Of a stretch of DNA of 64,000 nt, positions 47,403-61,800 are shown one piece after another. The DNA comes from Crotophaga sulcirostris (Eukaryota > Chordata > Aves > Cuculiformes > Crotophagidae): assembly GCA_013397455.1 (NCBI GenBank), contig VYZB01000210.1:382086-446085 (forward strand). Reading direction: 5' to 3'. The first letter of the stretch is position 1. Each line of letters begins with the position of its first letter. Under the pieces are notes generated by a model. It was given only the letters and a program-made list of their open reading frames with translations, did not search any database and was not told the DNA's origin. The translations under genes were made by a program, and so were the position numbers.

Positions 47403-50125
47403 ACTCACTGATTTATCAATGATTGTCACTTGTTAGTCACTGAATACAAGAGGTATAGGGCTGTGTGGGATCTAAAGGAATCCACTTATTCCAGTCTGGG
47501 TTCCTGAGGAAGGATACTGTATTGCCAAAACACTTCTGACAGCCTGCTCCAAACTCTCTAGTGTAGGAGATTGTTGGGCCCTTCCCACAGAACTGATTTT
47601 CTTTTCTGATAGTTACTCCCCTGTTTCTCTAGGGAAATGATGGCTGTGATAACTGGACTATTTTGTTGTACAAGATTGTAGAGAGAATAGGGACGATCAG
47701 TATTAGTGACTGTGGATGTAATGTGAAAATAGATTGGATGTGGAGGATGTATTTCATAAACTTTCTAGTTGTTTAAAAAATAAATAAATATCTCAAGACA
47801 CCTACAGACTTTAGAAGCTATGTAGATAGGTTTGCAGACCTAAAAGGCCCAGAAAATCCAAGCTGGCAAATCCTATTGTGGCATACATGGTATAGTTGAA
47901 ACCTAGCCGTGGAATACTGAATTATTCATAATGTTGTCTTACACCTCCTTTGCTTCTTATTTCTTTTTGTCTTTCGCTGGAAGACCAAGGAAGAGTTGAT
48001 TACCATTCACTTTACAGTGACTAACCCAGTTCCTTTAACCTTGTCACATTGATTATGGTTTCTAAAAATGTTACTAAAGTCTTATTTTCCACCAGTGTTT
48101 TGGATGTTTCCCCCTCCTCTCTTTAAAGGGTGGAGTCCAAAAAAAAAAAAAAGTAAAATTTTCTTGTTGAGTTCTCATCAGGCAGGCAGAAGCCATCTCC
48201 TGCTTTTTCTGTATATGGCAGGTCTGATAGGATCTGCGAGAATGAGCTGAACACCAGCCACAAGTTTAGTTTCTGAACCTTTTCAATTTACAGATTTTCT
48301 TCAAAGTTACCATTCTTGAGAAGGCTATTCACCTTTATTTAAACAGCTGATTCTCAAAGCCTGCATTTCTATGTGTGTCTGTTTAACTTAATCCTGTTGA
48401 TTTTGGGCTTTCTCTAACTGATCAAGATGTTCATATTCTCTTCAAATGTTTTGAGCGTCCTCCAGCTTGATTACATAGTAAATTGCAATAAATACAGTTC
48501 TTGTTCTCTCATCTAGGCTGAATATATTACACTGTGCTCAGGTTTTTTTAGGTTATCTCTGTGGGACTCTTAAAATATCTTCTATTTTTACAGGGAGTTG
48601 TTGTTATCAACTACAGTTTGCAACACTTTGTGCTGCAGCACTTATTCTCTTCTGAGTTTACAAGTTGCCTTGGATAATATAAAGGCAGCACCAGTTGTTT
48701 TTTTTTCTGAAGCCAAGTTGCTTTGATCCTGCTGCTTAATATTTACTAGTAAACTCAGGGTTTTTTTGAAATTACTCAAGTTGATATGTAATTATTGGCT
48801 CTTAATTAATTCATTTTGGTTGCCTTTTCAACTTGCTACTCTGCAAGTGTTTATGGATTGACTGTTTCAGTTTGTTCAGGATCTCAGGTGTGGCAGATTT
48901 TTCAGTGAAGAGTTGGTGAATGAGAACCCAGGTGCAGGACAATAGTTTGTATGTGGCACAAATCCTGCCCACAAATTTGGGAAACTGGCTGAGAAAGGAT
49001 ACAATAATCAACTCTCTTTAATCAGAATCCTTTATGGTGCTGTTGACACAACCAAGTCAGTCATTGAGGTTTTTAAATGCTTTGAATATTTTTGAATTTT
49101 TAGCTGCAGTCAAAACCAGTTTTCTGGTTGAAAATACCTTCAGATTCTTACCCAAAGTAGAGAACAGCTATATTTGGTGATGGCACAATTGTTAGCATTG
49201 CTATTTTCAGGTTTAAAATATGCTTATGCAAAGAAAATGGAAGGATTTTGCTGACAATATTTGCTAAGCATTTTTCCAGCAAGAACCAAAATTACCAAGT
49301 CCTGACAATGTGAGTCATCAGTTTGCCTTTTCACATTTTTTCTTTTTTAGAACGAGCTTCTCAATATGCCTCAAAATAAGTTAACCTTGAAGGAGACAGC
49401 TTTACTTCAGGCTAAAACAAACATGCTCAGCAATGCTGAACTGATGGTGCTGTTAATAAAAGTTCTGCTACTTTTATTGAGTTATGTTGTCATATAAGGG
49501 TCATACCTATGAGTCAGTATTTTTATTACGGTAAGCACTGAACAGACATATAACAAAAATTGTAATCTTCAGAATTCCTGCTGAAGAAATGAAGAATAAA
49601 GGGGTTTTTGGTTAAGATGTCTAGAATTTTCAGGTGAATCTGACTTTTGCATGGGACCAGGACCACTAAAAGCTGTACCAGGTAACTATTGGCAGGTAAA
49701 AATAAGGCAGCTGAAAAACCTTTATTCAGGTGGTTATATTCTTCTGGATTATTTTGAGAGCAGAAGAATGTAATTTATGGTCATAATATGTTCAAGTATG
49801 TTTGGAATCAGCTTCTTGTGGGAACTATGCCAAGTTCTTTCAGAAAATAGACAAGATAGCAGGATAGTAGTAGCCAAGTGTGAAGATGCTTATAAGCTCT
49901 TTTGGAAGAGAACACCAATAGCCAAGAGCTGGCATTTGAAAATGGAACCAGACCTGTACTCTGAAGACCTGAGACTGAGACGGTCAGAAGTATGAGAGGT
50001 GGGTAGTGAAGTACCAAGAGCCAAGTTTGTCAAAATATTGGCTGTGAAATGGCATTTGCCTGCTTTCACTGTTAGAAAACATGAGGAGAATCATTAAACC
50101 AAAAGATTAATCCACTGGGAAATTT
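47403..50125. other. SUPT3H intron 2 / RUNX2 intron, no gene seen
   Basis: AT-rich unique DNA with an A-run near 48,139-48,152. Nothing further could be supported. Confidence 0.6.
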
Positions 50126-50250
50126 CACAGAATCACAGAATGGTTTGGGTTGGAAGGGGGCTTAAAGATCATCCAGTTCCAACCCCCTGTCATGGGGAGG
50201 GACACCTTCTACTGGATCAGGTTGATCAAAGCCCCATCCAACCTTCCCTG
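50126..50250 (-). mobile_element. CR1 3'-end fragment
   Basis: CACAGAATCACAGAATGG, GGTTTGGGTTGGAAGGGGG, GATCATCCAGTTCCAACC, CCTTCTACTGGATCAGGTTG is the CR1 3' end in minus orientation with an intact tail. It pairs with the same subfamily as the 36.2-kb plus-oriented copy. Confidence 0.95.
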
Positions 50251-50651
50251 AATTTGGAAGAATTATCAGAGTTGTCATGAAAACAAGCTGTGTTACTCAA
50301 ATTATACATTGCCAAAATGTGTGCATTGCCTGACCTGTAATGCCCCCATCACCCTAAACCTCTCCGTATGTCGCCAAGGACAAGTGGTTTTTGGTGCTCC
50401 TGTGTTGCATACCACCAGTCACTTGTCAGAAAGAGCTTTTCCTTATTTCTACAGTTTTCCTGGTTGAGTCCCTATAAAAAAGCCTTGCAAAATATGTTTC
50501 CACACTTTGGTGTCTCCTTACTTTGTTTTCTCTTATTCAAAACACTGAAATCAAGTTTTAGGGTTCCTGAAATTTGACAGTTTCTCCTCTAACGTTGTAC
50601 AGACTTGAATAGTTAAGTGTTTTGCTTTAACAGATGTATATGTATGGATAA

Positions 50652-50672
50652 ATGTGTGTGTATATATATATA
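50652..50672. repeat. Compound (TG)n(TA)n microsatellite
   Basis: AATGTGTGTG followed by TATATATATATA. Short and probably polymorphic. Confidence 0.8.
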
Positions 50673-50737
50673 AAACCTTTATGAACTGAAAATCTGAAGG
50701 CAATTTCTCTGTGACAAACCTGTGTTTGACAGACGTA

Positions 50738-50807
50738 CTCCGAGAGCTGCCTCGGAGACCAGCGGTCTTGAAGGTGAACGTGCACATGTTCTGTTCCATT
50801 GGAACAG
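50738..50807. other. Two adjacent perfect inverted repeats in a GC-rich pocket
   Basis: CTCCGAG (50,738-50,744) pairs with CTCGGAG (50,751-50,757) around a 6-nt loop. CTGTTCCA (50,791-50,798) pairs with TGGAACAG (50,800-50,807) around one base. The surrounding 100 bp is noticeably richer in GC and CpG than the intron. A 123-codon + strand frame (50,711-51,082) covers it but has no recognised domain. Confidence 0.6.
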
Positions 50808-52248
50808 AGCAAACGGTTCCCTACGTGAGTTCTTGGAAAGGCAGTAGATCCTCCCTACTAGGACATTTGTTTGTAGTCAGGAAAGGAGAGAGTTTACAGG
50901 TTAAAAGCGTGAAGTTAGTTTTCCACCATCTGACCTTTCTCACATGCCAGCACAGAGCAGCTTTTCTGCAGCATCAAAAGATGTTATTGTTTGCTGGGAT
51001 AACTATGCTAATAAATCCTCTTGTACAAATGTATCTATTATGTTATAAAAATAATGCGTGCTACTATAAGCAGTTTTATTAGTGTAACTGCAATTAAACT
51101 AGGCCCTTTTTCCATCATATCTGTGTGTAAAAATTTGAATTTCTAACATATTCCACTGTTTTTCAGTATTGCCTAGGTCCTTCCTTAAGGTGCACTGTAA
51201 TAGCAAGTGACAACAGAGGTTCTGTTCTATAATATAGCAGTGGAAGAGAGATACAGCTCTCTGCACCAGGCTGCTCATTACAAAGATTTCCAAACGTGTG
51301 TCATCCAAAGGATTTTTTTTTCCCTAAGATCTATAGGTTGTTTTCCTCCTGCTCCATTAACTTTTATTCTACAAGTACTAAAGCTGAAATCAAGTAAGTA
51401 TGATCTGGGATGCTTCCATGATCTTTTCTAGGATCTTGTTTGGATTTACTAGTTACTTATGCATAAATATTGTCCCTGGTCTGCATGTGGTAAATGAATG
51501 CTGTCAGTCTACTGTAGTACAAAGCAAACTGGGTTTGCATAGAGGCAAGCACTCATCTGGTCAGATACTTGTTGTGCAGTATGAATGATCGTGGAACAAG
51601 CCTGTCCTTAGAAAAATCACTGCTGCATGGTGACATGCAACATTAAGGTTGTGGTTTCATCTAGTTTAGCTAAATGGAAGTGATATTTTGGACATGGATG
51701 TTGGATATTTGGTTATAGGTTCACCTTTAGAATATTTCTCAGAAAAAGTAGAAAAAGAAACAAAATTAGGGATGTATTTTCTGAAAGAAAAGCCAAGCTC
51801 TTATTGAAAAAAATAAGAAAAAGAATCGATCAGAATTTATAGATACCTAATTTTTTTTGATAAGCTATCCATTCTGATTAATTGCTTTGACATACTGACT
51901 TGTCTACTTTGTGTGTAGATAGGCACTTATCTCACTAATGATTTTTTTTTAATATTCTTTCTTTGTAGGACTGCTATCTATTTCTTTGTAGATGAAAGAG
52001 ATCTTAATATCATTGGTTTGTTAACATTGACGTCTTCAGAAAAAATGCAGATATAAATCTTACTAAAATAGGTAATCTGTGTTAGAGTGTTTTGCCCACT
52101 AAGCTGTGCCTGGCAACACTGCTTTCTGTTGGGAAGAATAACATACCAGAATTTAATGCTAGTAGCTATTAGGAGTAAGAATAATTTTTATTACTAGGTT
52201 TTCTCCATTTATGTTCTTTTTATAAAAGAAAATAAACCAACCGAAACC

Positions 52249-52280
52249 TCCCTCTCACCCCCTNCTCCCTCTCACCCCCT
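52249..52280. repeat. Small tandem duplication with an ambiguous base
   Basis: CTCCCTCTCACCCCCT is present twice, separated by N at 52,264. The N marks an unresolved junction, so the copy number may be wrong. Confidence 0.8.
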
Positions 52281-55200
52281 GATATTATTTATAAGAAATA
52301 TAACTAATATAATTTGTAACATAAGTGTATTTGCTTTTGTTTGACTAACTCTTCAGTCACTGTATTGGCTTCTGCTTTACACTGTTAAGAAGCTCACCAT
52401 AATGAGCAACTCCAAACAGTTTACTTTCTGAAAAACAAGTGACTCCTGGTAATACTCAAGTGTGGTTTGTAACATTCCAAAGAACAACAAATACTAAAAT
52501 ATGCTGTTTTTTTCCAACCTGAGCTTCAAAATAATAGAATATGAATCTGATGTGAAGAAATATAGATTTGAATACATATGAAACAGATTTCTGATGAAGA
52601 GAGAATTTGAGAAGTATTTCTTTAAGAATTCTGTGAGATACACAAACCACCTTCTGTAAGCTCTCTGAACATAACTAGCATGCTGCACAGTTTATTCAAA
52701 AAGGACTGTAAATTCTGGAAGTTTTAACTTGATATGTTTGCAGGTAACATGATTGATGTGTAACTCTAGAATGAAAGGAGTATTTAGAGCCTTGGCTATC
52801 AGTTCACTGGTTCTTATTCCTTAAACAAAGACAGGTCAGATATTACTCTTGTCCTCTGTGAGTGTTACAGTTTCTAACTTCATCCTGTGAATACAGACAC
52901 GTACAAACTCAGAAAATATTCTAACGCTCGAATACTTATCGATCACTAAATCAGAAAAAAACATAATAGTGGAGGGGGACTTGCCTATCTATCATTAGAT
53001 TTTTCTTTTTTCATAACTTCTCAGAGGTATATCATATTATAAATGCATTAGAAATGTTTTGCTCTGAGGATATGTAGCATTCCTATAAAGGTTAAATCAA
53101 TAAAAATGATTTGGCCACATTCCTAAACATGGCTAGAACAGGTAGCCCGTTGTTTAAGGTACCCTTGAATTTCTGGATCAGATTATTATGGTGCAGCAAA
53201 AAGACTTTACTAAAGGCTTCTTACTGTCTGCGGACGTTCTGTGTTTCTATGTGAAGATATCGTCAGGCTAAAAAAACCTTCAGAATTTCTGGGCTACTGA
53301 AAAAAAAAAGAGTATTTTTATGGGTATAGGTCTCAAATGTGGTGCTGTGTGTGCTGTAAGTTTTAAAGGAAGTTTTGCAACAAGAAGGGGTGAAGAGACA
53401 TCAGTAAATGATAAAAACCAGGTATGTAAAGAAGGAAAAAAAGATGTCTTTTAAATCAGTGTTGAGATTAGTAAAATTGTTGCCCATCTCAGTATCTCTA
53501 TCAGTTTGTTTAGATTAATCTGATTTTATGCTTTTCAAGTGGAATAGCCATTACATTCTGTATTTTTACTGTATCTAGCCAGTTCAGTAGATAAATAAGA
53601 TTATCAAATGTGATAGTAGAAGACTTCAAACAGTTGTCAGTTCTAATTTTTCTAACTTTATGCAAAGCTGATAAAATGTAGTAGCCGTTAAGTGGTGTTT
53701 ATTCAATACATCTGGTTGATTCAGGGCACAGTGCTGAAGTCTGACAGTGGGCTATTTTTATAGATTTAGAGCATTTAAAAATCTTTCAGGCAGGTTGAGG
53801 AGCTACTGTATATTATTGTTAAGGGGCAGATTTGTGTTTTACATTGCGTGCATGTGCTATGCGCCTACAGTCCTGACGTTTTTATATAGGTTTTATGGAG
53901 CACAAGTTTGCTGTAAGAACATCTCACTAAGATGAGAGTTCAGATTGCATGGGTATTTTAGATTTATTTCACACAGTCTTACTGTGCCCTTTAAGAAAGC
54001 TGAAACTGAAAACCAGTGCCTGTTTATTTTTTTTCTTTTTTCCTCCTTTTTTTTTTTTTTGGTAGTGTGAGAAAGAAGTTATAATATTTTTAAGATGCAT
54101 CCTAAAATGTAAAATTATGAAGAGTAATTCTGACGCTAAAGTGAAAAGCACACACACTGCTGGTAACTAGGACTGTATGTCTCAAGATGTTTTTCAGTTG
54201 TGAAAATTTGATCAGTGAATTAACCGCACATCCGGCTACACACATCTTTGATCAGAATTGGAACATTCCAGCTTGTGTGTGTGTATATGTAAGCTGGCTC
54301 CATCAAGTAGATTTTTAAACATGTGCACTACACATGTGCCTGGAAATTAGTTAGTTAATTAATATCATAGTTTAAAGTCACCAAATTGTACTTTTTCAAG
54401 CCTTTGTCTTGTACCTAATGGGTATTATAATAATTCAACTTTCTATCTGGACAAGCTCAAGTCGTGATTTATTTTAAGATGTTGTAGTATGCATTGAGGT
54501 AGCTCAGCTGTAATTAAGATTTTGCTTTTGCTTTTAAAGGATATTCAAATGTTACTTTAAGGAGCTTAGAGCCCCAAATTATTACGTGGTCCTAACTGAT
54601 TTGATTGCTATACAGAATAACGGAACATGATTTTAGGTCCTCTTCTTGACATGCGGTGAAGTTAAAAGTTGTTCTACTGCTTGCATATGGAGTACACAGT
54701 TTTGCATTAGAATGAAACAGTTCTTCCACAGCACAAATCATTTTCATACTGTAGCAAGACTTATTTCTTCCAGTTGCTAAATGTTTTTTTTATTTTTTTT
54801 TTGCTACCTGGACAGTGTTATTTTATTATCCACAAATGACTGGTCTTTTTCTAAATGTTGAGTTTTTTAAAATAAAATGTCGATATAAAGAATGTGCCCA
54901 CTGAATTTGTTTTAGTGTTTCTGTTCATACCTTTTTAAACAGAAAAGGAGAAATAAAAATATACTGAATAGCAAGAAAAATTTAGCACTTAGTTTTGAAT
55001 ATACAGCGTTGGATGTAAGAGGGGTGGGAAGGAAGCAAAGTGAATGCCCTTTATGCAGAAAATCCTTTTGGGAAAAGAACATTTTTACTGGTGTATGCTA
55101 AGGTAACTGTGCCTGAGTAAATAGTTGCTGCTTTCTGGTCCTGTCAGTTTTAAATAAACCATTCATTGTTATGGCTTGGTTATTTCCACAAGTAACCAAA

Positions 55201-55792
55201 CACAGCAGAATTAAACTTTGATACCACTGACTGGAAAAACATGGATGATGAACTCCTTTAATGTGAATTTATACTGGTGGTCTTCACTTGGAGGAAACAA
55301 GTTTTGCAGATTGTGTTAGGAAGTAAATATACTGCAAGCTTTAAATTACAAAGCTGCTCCTGTGCTTGAGTATTATACAATAGCTGGTAGCATTAATTCA
55401 TCAAATGCTTGATAAAAAGTCACTAAGCTAGACCACATGTCCCTTCAGTGTTAAAGAGCAAACGTGACACTTCTGTCCCATAAAAGCTTTCTATCTAAAG
55501 GTGGAAGACTCCTAGTTGAGTAGATGAGTCTATGAATTAAAGCAGTTACTCGTGGAATTTGTACAGAAAATGCAGCTAGGGCATAGATCCTATAGCTTTT
55601 ATGGTTCAGCTAAAAAGCTTTTTGAGACAAGATAAACTGAATTAAACCAGCAAATTCTGACAGTCTTTATCAGGATTTTTGTTCATTGTGTCTTAAAATG
55701 CCTTTTTAAGTTCTGTTGAATCTGAACTATTTAATTAGTGTAAAAATTACTCTTGCTGATTCTGCCTGAAGGCTGGCATTTATAGTAAAATA

Positions 55793-55850
55793 ATGATATA
55801 TTATATATATTGATATCTTATTTTTATATTAATATATCAATATATTAATG
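55793..55850. repeat. AT-rich inverted-repeat cluster
   Basis: Runs such as GATATATTATATATATTGAT and TTAATATATCAATATATTAA are self-complementary and could extrude as a cruciform. It is a low-complexity AT tract with no gene. Confidence 0.7.
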
Positions 55851-58800
55851 TTGTAAAGTACTATCAGTTCTTACCTGAACAACTCTGTATTTCAGATCAG
55901 AACTTTTTAAAGGTATGAAGTGCATTATCTTTTTGATCCCTTTCGGAAGAAATATATTGTGCTGTGTCAAAACCAGCAGCCAACCTACAAATAAGACTAC
56001 TCTGGCTAGAATATATGGTTTCACTTTGAAAGCTGAGGTTAGTTAAGATTGGCCAGTCTAATGTCCGCAAAAGCAGTTTCTTTCATCATGGGACTATGGG
56101 AAGAAGTAAGAAGATAGCAAGAAACTTGCTCCAAAACATCTATTTCCTCAGAAATATTGCCAAGTATTCTAAAATGAGTACTTCTGCCATCTATTATTTC
56201 ACTACTAGCACTAATACTTACAATTTAGGTAGAACACTGTCAGCATTAATGGGCATTCATATTTATATTTCTAAAGATGAGATCCTTACTACAGGTTCCT
56301 GCATATTAGCAGAGTCATTAGAGATACGTGAAGAATTGTAAACGTTTTCTGGGTATTTGTGCCGTTGGCAAAGCTGAACGCGATAGCACGTTTTCTTTTA
56401 CAACTTCAGCGTTAGGGTGGAAAATATTGTACCAATGCAGAAGTTTTCTAAATTTACACTACTACTGTGGTGGTTTGCTTAAAGAATTTCAAAATTTTGG
56501 AAGTATGGATTAGTAGGAATTAGAGGTTTGAACTATGTACACGTGCATGTTTGCACATACACAGCTCATTAACATTTCTTGAAAGAAAGAATACCCTGTT
56601 CTAGTACCACACATGGAGACACTGAAATATCATGCTTTTTTAACTCTTCCTTTTCTGATTTGCATTTATATGAATTACAGATATTTTAGGGGATTAACAC
56701 TATCTGGAAGTGAACGCACTTAAGCATAATTATTTGTCTACATTGTTTTTGCTTAAAAATCCCAACAATAAAACCCCTCTATTTTGCTTAAGTTTGTAGG
56801 GTCATGTGTATTAAAAGTGTTTGAAAAAATTCAATTGAACGATTAATAATGACTTGTAACATCACTCTGCTCTGATACTAGCCCCATTTTCAGAAGAACT
56901 ACACCCAGCACGTAGTCATTGGTGTATTTGCATATACATGCAGATAGGCTCAAACACATCTTATTAGTGTTATAGTTATTATTGTGATTGGGGCTGGGTC
57001 CTTGTCCTCTGAACAATAAAATATTATGTAACTGGCAGTGGCTCTGTTTTTCTGTTTTGTTAAACCACAGAGTGGATTTAGATGTCAGATATCTGACCGT
57101 GAGGGATAAGTAAACAATGGTTTGGCACCCTTACGGTTCAAATAAATTCTGGGGAAAATAAATGTATATAAGGTCATCAGCTTTTAACTTTTCTTGCTCA
57201 AGAAAATGAGTGATAATACATTTTAAGTCATGATGAAATTCTAGCAATTCTGATGAAATATGTAAAATATGCTAGCGTCCATCAGAAATAGAGTAACCAT
57301 ATTTGAATGAATTTTGGCCAAAATATTTTTGCCACAGGGCTTTTAGCTACAACGTATTCAAGCTTAAAACTATTGTTAATTCCAGAACTGCCTGACCTTA
57401 ATGAATACAGCATTTTTAAGAGACAGATAGCAGAAGCCACAGTTTTTAGCCTTTGCTGTATAAATAAAGGCAGTTTATTAGAGATTAAGAAATTTTCTTA
57501 AAGAAAACTGTTAAGGATACAGTAAATATGAAAATATTTCTTAAGGCACCATGTGTATTTATAAAGTAAAATGTTGCCTTTTTCCCTTTTACTATGCTAA
57601 AATTAATTTTTTATAAATAAAAATGTTTAATAAGGAGTAGGTTGCGCAGAATAGTTTAATTGCTCTGATTAAAAGGACTTCAGCAGTTAAAGTGAGTCCG
57701 TGTTTTTCTCTCCTGGAGCAAGTTCATACATGAAATAGGAAACTTATAGCTACATGAGGAAGGCTAGAACAGTACACAGTACGCTAACAAGGACAATAAA
57801 AAAAAATACATACAGGAAACAGATGCATGAATAATGGATTTTTTTATTGGAGGTGTTAAACTGTTTTATGTTATAGTAACGGGCGTTTATTTTGTCTTTG
57901 TGCTCATCTTTAAAATATTCTCTTTAGGGTGTGCTTTTCAGTGTGTTAAGTGGCAGGTCTTGTATTTATTTGTAGAAGAGAGCCTGTTTATGTAAGGAAA
58001 CCTGCTCTTAGATTTAAGCTTTATTAACTTAAAAACAAAAACACCTGAGAGCATAAGATAGACCTCCTTAGTCCATTCCCCTTAGGACTTTAGAAGCCAG
58101 TTTGAAATAAACGTGTGCAATAGAAATTAAAGCTTTTTATATAATGTGAGCATAAATTAATTTTGTTGATAACAGTAGTTTCTTGTGGGGCTTCTTTGCT
58201 GGAAGAAGGGAGATGTTTCCTGCATTTTATAGGTGTCTGCTGTCTCTGGATGAAAATCTGTGGTTAATTCATAAATCTGGCAAAATTTACAAGGAAAAGT
58301 CTCTCTGTGCATCTGTGCAGTTTGCTATTTTTTTTTTTCTTTGAGTTCACTTATCAGAATGTTGTATTTATTCCTTTTAGACAAATTAACTTTTTTTATG
58401 GTTAAAATAACGGTTGAATATTTTCATGTTGCAGTTTCTTAGGCAGCTTTATAAAACTTGAGATTCTCTTAGTGCTGAAGTTAAGACCTTAAAATGCTTC
58501 AGGTTTTGCCATCTTAAACTCACTATTTATCTTGAGGCTGCCTTAATTAAAATATTATATACTCTAGGGCATATTAAACATGGCAGTTTATTGTAATTCT
58601 TATTAATGGAGTGTATTTAATGAGTTTTCAGAATGAACTCCCTCACCTACAATACACAATGTTGATTTTTATTAGGGACGTAGAGTAAAACATACACATG
58701 GTCTGACGTTCCCGAGGTGCCCAGCACTGACAGCTGCCGTTGGCTTCTGTAGAAATGTGGGTGCTCAGCACCTCTGCAGCCTGGCAGGCACAGGATAATT

Positions 58801-61800
58801 CCTCCTTTCCCTTTCCACTTTACTTTCCAGCGGAGTGTGCCGGACTTCTGAATAACAGAATGCAACATTTTTCTTGTATTTTCAGGTTTTTGTGTTAACT
58901 TGGAGTTTTAGAAAGTATTTCTCCTTAGCTATTACTGATGCTGCCCATTGATGAGTGTGTGTACGTGCCCCTAAACGCAGTTATTGTCTAGCTTCTCTTT
59001 CCTCTTTTGACTATCTGCACTGCATCTCTTGCAAGAATTATTTACTACTGGATTTTTTTCCCTTTATATATGGATACGGTTTTAGATATTCATTATGTAC
59101 TTAAGACTGCTCTGAGCTTTGCGTTATTATAAAAAGTACAACTGCGTCCTGAAAAGCAATCAGGAATAATAAAGGTATAAGGTGCAATTTTAAGATTAAT
59201 GTTAGTCTGACTGTGACCAAGAAATCACACTGCTTGAGAGGAATGTCAGTGTTATTGTTATGCTCTTAATGTGGGGTGGCACAGACTTTAAATATTTCTG
59301 GTAGAGTAGTTAATACAGCATGGAAGTTTGATATTTGTACAGTTTGTAAAGGAATTTGAGGTGTTACCCTATTTTGACTTCAGTTTTCAAGTATGCACTG
59401 GTGCATCATTAATCATAGGAAATGCAAAAATAAATAATATAGTCCCTTTGGATTTTTCATGTGAATACTTACCTTTTCCTTTTTTGTATATACAGTTGAG
59501 GTATTTAGGTAACCCCTAACCTTTTGCTTCAACAAGGAGGTACAGTATAAAAATATTACCACAGTCTTCATATGAGCAGTTCTTTCTAAGAAAACCTCTA
59601 GATGAATATTTATTGAAAAAAAGCAAAGTTGCAATACAGAATGACTTAGCTTGGCCTGAATATTATATTTTAGACCACCAGTGAATAAAATTAAAAGCAC
59701 ATGGATTTTGAATAACTAGAAAAGGTTGTAATTGATTAGCACTGCATGAAAGTATTGAAGTGGAGTAAGTTTTGATTTGTGAATAGTTCTATTCAATAGA
59801 GATTAATCCTGTATGTTTGATAAAATCTCAGTGCCCCTAATGAGGCAAGGTGTTTTTTTTTTTTCCTCCCCAGTTTATTTAACCATCAGATATTTGAATG
59901 TTTTCTAACAAACTGGAACATTTCAATCTTAGCAAATTCTACATCAGTGTAGTTAATTTAAACACTATTGGTTCTTAATATTTTGTTTGAGGCAGATAAT
60001 TAAACAGATCAGTGCAGTTTGCTGCCAAAGAATCCTATAAGGAGTGTAATGCAATTCTGCATGGTTTAGGGGCTTCATATACCAACAGCCTTACTGAGAA
60101 GCTTGCTGCTTTCTTAAGGCACATGAGAATAGCCATTCTTGCATAATTTTCAGTATTATCTTTTTTTTAATCATAATATTTTGAATTATATTTTATGGAA
60201 AGGGTAGTGATTCCTGAGATTTTGCTTAGCATTCACAATAATATGAGTATCAAACAGAGCTGGAACATACGGGAAATTTCTGCCTTATATACATAGATAA
60301 TAAAAGAGGAACTGTTTCTCTCTTATCAATGTCCTAATTAAAATAATAAACTAATATTCTTTACCTAATACTAAAGCAGTTGAGAACTGAAATCTACAAA
60401 AGGTTTGGGGTTTTTTTTGAAGAATATATGAGAAGATATTGAGGAGTATTTTAATATAAGCAGAGTATATTTTTTGTTGTTAACTTGAAGATTTTCATTT
60501 ATTTACCATGTCTGTCTCCTGGGGTTAGCTTCCAGAATTTACATGGGAAATAAGCGATTAAATTATCAGCCAAGTTGTGATCTGATTTACATTTTTTTTG
60601 AAATCCTGCTATGAAGATACACAGAACATATTTGAAAAAGCCTTTTGTAAAAAAATAATAAATTATAACTGTTGTGGGAGGCATTTCAGTAGTGTTTTGT
60701 TCTCTGAAATAGTTTGTATGAACAATATTTACCAAATTTTCTAATAAATATTCTGTTTGGGTTTGGATTTTTTGCATTGTGTTTATTTTGAGCATATTTT
60801 TTTTTCAAAGAATATGGATGTGAATATAATATTCTTTGCACTATCCTTAGTGTATTCCTAATGAATACACTTATCTCTAAAAGCTTAAGAAGGTTTACAT
60901 AGGCACGATGCAGTCAAAACCTGAGTATAAGTAGCCTAAGGTAGAAATGCTCTGGATATGAAACACATCCAGTTAATTCAAATAAACTGTAGAGAAATAT
61001 ATATGTTTACATTAATTAGGAAGGGATCTTTCCACTTCACTACTCTTTTCTTCCCTTTTGTATGAAGTCCAAAATGAATAGACAAAGTGAAATAAGAGTT
61101 TTCAGAAGGATGGTTAATGGCACAGATTAGCCACCATGCGAGTTAATCATCATAGTGCTGTTTTCCTTCACTATTATTACTCGTCATTATGTTTCATCAG
61201 TTAATTCTCAAAGAGAAAAGCAATTAAATTCAACAGATGGGAGAGAGAAGGAGAGGGAGATGGGAGAAGGAGGAGATACAGACAGTACGGAAAGGAAGAA
61301 TGGACCATGCATTCTGACATACTGCGGCACTGTCGGTAGGAAACGGCAAATAGAGGAGAAGCTTGGATCTTCTGGCTTTTTTCTTTGTTTTTAATATATA
61401 TTCTGTCTCCTTTTTATAAAGGGTTTTTAGTTTTGTTTTTACCTAAAGATCTATTTCTTGCATACTGGTGGAGTTGGTGAGATTTTGATGTTCCTTGCAT
61501 CTATTTTCTTTGTCCAAAGTGAAATTTGGGTCCCCAACCCTATTTAGTGAAGTCTGGGGCAAAGTATTTTTCATGTTACAGTCCTCCACGCTCGCTTTAG
61601 GAAGGATCAAAAGTAGATGAATTAAGCAGTCAGCACTCCGTGTTTTGATAATTTTAGCCAACTAAATTTCATCTAATCTCTTTTGGAAGTAAAAGCAAAA
61701 GAAAGTCCCTATACATGTAAACTGTGTTTCCTGTTGTAAACACTGGGATAATGTGGTCTGGCTATGCTTCTGCTGTGCTTCATTACGACAGCAGTTTCGG

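Noticed and set aside
50711..51082. 123-codon + strand frame, considered as the next SUPT3H exon because RRP...AVL..VH appears
   Set aside because: Conserved SUPT3H histone-fold residues are missing and spacing is wrong (no YSLGDARRPLHET order). The gene is too conserved for such divergence, so the resemblance is chance.
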